From contig NC_087075.1 in NCBI RefSeq assembly GCF_026151205.1, positions 11,270,303 through 11,334,302 of the forward strand: a stretch of DNA of 64,000 nt, in the 5' to 3' direction. Below are positions 61,983 to 64,000 of this stretch, piece by piece; the first letter of the stretch is position 1, and every line of letters begins with the position of its first letter. Under the pieces are notes generated by a model. The model made no database searches and was not told the DNA's origin. It saw nothing but the letters and a program-made list of their open reading frames with translations. The stretch comes from Bolinopsis microptera (Eukaryota; Ctenophora; Tentaculata; Lobata; Bolinopsidae). The position numbers were made by a program, and so were the translations under genes.

Positions 61983-62493
61983 TTATTATTATTAAATCTA
62001 AAATAGCTAATAATTTAATAAATTATTAACAGGCCCCTTAACGCGGGCAATAATATACGCTTTATAAATTATATAAACAAATTGCAGTCTATTTTTCCAA
62101 TGTTGTTAAGTGTCTCTTTAGATCTGTTTTGGTGTTTTGTGGGAGTTCCCACATTTGTTGGTTGAGAATGCTCAACATAACATACATGATGCTTGACTGC
62201 TTTATTGACCCGGACAGGCACCGGGGGCAGACATCCCAACACCAGTGCGTTGGGACATAGTGTTGGTCTGCTTCAGGACGTGTTAGATCCTAGAGAAGCC
62301 GCCATCCCCTCTACTGCTTTAGCTCAGCGGCAGCATGAGCCCTGGTTTCCTGCCACATTGGTACCTCTGAAAGTACAGAAAAGTGGTGGATTTCGGGGTC
62401 CAGGATCCTCCCTCTTTAGTCTTTAATCTTTACGGTGGTATTATTTCTCTGAGATGTTTGCAGAGTCTTTATTTTATGATCTTTCTAGTCTAG
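61983..62493 (-). mobile_element. 5'-truncated LINE copy with 14-bp target duplication
   Basis: This is the reverse complement of the LINE tail at 1162-1655, ending in (TAA)n at 61983-61997. A perfect 14-bp direct repeat TTTTAAACTGTCCA flanks it (61969-61982 and 62494-62507). Truncation falls about at the end of the LINE's coding region. It is a textbook target-primed insertion, recent enough to keep its duplication. The open frame at 62193-62426 lies in the untranslated tail and is not a gene. Confidence 0.92.
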
Positions 62494-62554
62494 TTTTAAA
62501 CTGTCCAAAAAATACCGGTTACTATTATCTTCACTCTAATCATTTTTGTTCGCA

Positions 62555-63633
62555 GTGCACAAATAACAATGAATATGACGTCGCAATAGTTGGGGGAGGC
62601 ATATCTGGGCTATATTGCACCCTGAAGTTATTGGAAAAGTCTGAGAGTCTTGAGGAGCTAGATATCAAGAAAATGATAATCTTGGAGAGATCTGTCAGAT
62701 GGGTTGGTCGACTGGATACCGACATCATCACATTAAAGGCAACCGATGGAGAAACTGAAGTCGTCAAAGAAGAAGAAGGTGCCATGCGCTTCACTTATCC
62801 GAACAAGGAAGATCCAAAAAGCAAGTCTAACATGCCGCTTCTGGCAGCCCTCATCAAGACCTTCAGATGGAAGACCATGTATTTTCCTTTTTCATGACAC
62901 CCCAGGATCAGTCAGGTGGACAAGGTTCTTCACTGCATGGTATGCTATGCAGAACCCCTCCGTGTTGAGGGACATGTTCAGTCTAGAAGGGGATGAGGAG
63001 TTTAAATCTCTGGATGAAATTGTTAAAGATATCTACCATAAACTCCTGGATCACAACAAAGGTAAACTTTTAGTCCAATTCCCAAAGATATGTGAGGTCA
63101 TATGGAAACAAATGGACACCAAGCTTCTTCGAGAATATGAAAACCAAGATATACTGGGACTTCTTTAGGAACGAATTTACTTGGAAAGTGGGGATGCAAG
63201 AGACTCCTCTTAATCAGTTCTCGATGCAAGCTCTTAATGACAACAATGAACTATTCAGAAGGATGTCTCGATATGATGGTGGAAATGGTGGGTTACCTAG
63301 GTGAAGGGAATGCAGGGTGCATCATTCAACTTCTAATCTCGTTTGACCTCATCTGGGACAAAATCTACCAATTAAAGAATGGGTGGTCTTCCCTGGTCGA
63401 AAAGATGGTCGAAAAGGTAGATCGGAAAGATGAAGTAGTCATTGGTGTTTCAATGATTAGTGAAGAAACAGAATATTTCAAGCTAACTCTTAACCCGCAA
63501 AGGGCTACAAAGACAAAGAACAAGGACGTGAGAACAATATCGACGAAGCATGTGGTTATGGCTGTGCCACCAGAATCAGTTGAAGATATTACTTTCACTT
63601 TCAATGATACAACTCAGTGGCGTAACTTTGCCT
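62555..63633 (+). pseudogene. Flavin amine oxidase (L-amino-acid-oxidase-like), broken
   Basis: After an acceptor-like TTCGCAG (62554), the frame reads 'NNEYDVAIVGGGISGLYCTL', a Rossmann GxGxxG FAD-binding start. 'IILER' then 'VGRLDTD' follows, corresponding to the E and GGRLDT of the family with one G lost. Later blocks occur in other frames: 'PSVLRDMFSLEGDEEFKSLD', 'WDFFRNEFTWKVGMQE', 'YQLKNGWSSLVEKMVEKV' (family 'L-+GYS-L') and 'HVVMAVPPESVEDITF'. At least three frame changes (near 62885, 63150 and 63295) are needed, so it is a pseudogene or an error-rich stretch. It ends near a C-run at 63643-63656. The truncated LINE sits 60 bp upstream. Confidence 0.7.
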
Positions 63634-63705
63634 GTTGGTGACCCCCCCCCCCCCCGCTCAGTGACGAAAAATGACTTACTTGTACTTGTACTTGATTAGG
63701 TCTCC

Positions 63706-64000
63706 TCAATCATTCGAGTGGCCTGCACCAATGAACTCCCGTTTGTGACGTATCATCTCCCTCCAAAGTTTGCGGTCACTAGCCATCTCGCTCGCTCCTT
63801 CTAGGTCTATGTCAGTGTTTCCTGTAAACGCTGCAGCATCTTCCAGCAAACATTTCCTCCAGTTCTTTCTTGGACGGCCCCTAGATCTTCTCCCATGCGC
63901 AGGGGTCCAGTTAAGCAGGTACTTAGGAAGCCTAGTGTCTGGCATTCTGGTGACATGGCCAAACCAACGCAGGCGGTTTGCTCCTATGAACGTCTCTACT
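63706..64000 (-). mobile_element. 3' end of an RTE-type LINE (partial)
   Basis: A minus-strand frame, open to the right edge and stopping at 63706, reads 'NRLRWFGHVTRMPDTRLPKY' then 'GRRSRGRPRKNWRKCLLEDA' and 'DRKLWREMIRHK'. This 'RRRRGRP+-W------D', 'DR--WR' ending is the common C-terminus of RTE/CR1-type LINE polymerases. The main body lies beyond the window. Confidence 0.8.

Noticed and set aside
62193-62426. 78-codon frame shared by 1150-1446 and 62193-62426
   Set aside because: It lies in the reverse complement of the LINE's 3' untranslated tail in both places; sharing is due to the repeat, not to a gene.

Overview
The window looks like nuclear DNA of an AT-rich invertebrate animal, possibly a cnidarian or another early-branching metazoan; this placement is weak. 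The evidence is standard-code genes with GT-AG introns, a metazoan gene set (CELF-type RNA-binding protein, KIAA1143 homologue, PLEKHA8/FAPP2, RPL29, RPS2, UTP3/SAS10, WDR70, rhodopsin-like receptors) and a rich load of non-LTR retrotransposons, mariner, foldback elements and short hairpin transposons. No bacterial operon, CRISPR array or tRNA was seen.

Layout. 1-6.9 kb: the 3' part of a LINE, a retroelement relic and a 0.7 kb foldback repeat. 6.9-17 kb: a compact plus-strand block with CELF-like (single exon), KIAA1143 homologue (3 exons), PLEKHA8/FAPP2 (7 exons), RPL29 and RPS2 (4 exons). 19.07-41.62 kb: one 13-exon minus-strand gene, UTP3/SAS10, whose introns are packed with repeats. These include a composite hAT-like insertion holding a dead retrotransposon, a 1.2 kb tandem array built from one of the gene's own exon-intron junctions, and a 13 kb first intron with a nested F-box gene lying between two inverted repeat arms. 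42.0-43.4 kb: a 1.35 kb near-palindromic foldback element at TTAA sites. 44.3-51.2 kb: a minus-strand gene for a protein of more than 2,000 residues with an N-terminal RRM-like domain and about 28 C2H2 zinc fingers. A 2.5 kb mariner element with an intact transposase sits 10 bp from one of its splice acceptors. 54.4-57.4 kb: two tandem receptor copies, both frameshifted. 58.5-60.5 kb: WDR70, intronless, with one frameshift. 62-64 kb: a 5'-truncated LINE with a clean target duplication, a broken flavin amine oxidase and the end of an RTE-type LINE.

The housekeeping genes serve ribosome production (RPL29, RPS2, UTP3), lipid transport (PLEKHA8), RNA control (CELF-like, RRM-zinc finger) and chromatin/DNA repair (WDR70); the sequence gives no sign that they act as one system. 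The most unusual features are the amplification of an exon end plus its splice donor inside UTP3 and the composite transposon bounded by one perfect pair of ends. Exon coordinates were worked out by hand from reading frame, splice consensus and family homology and have not been tested against transcripts.
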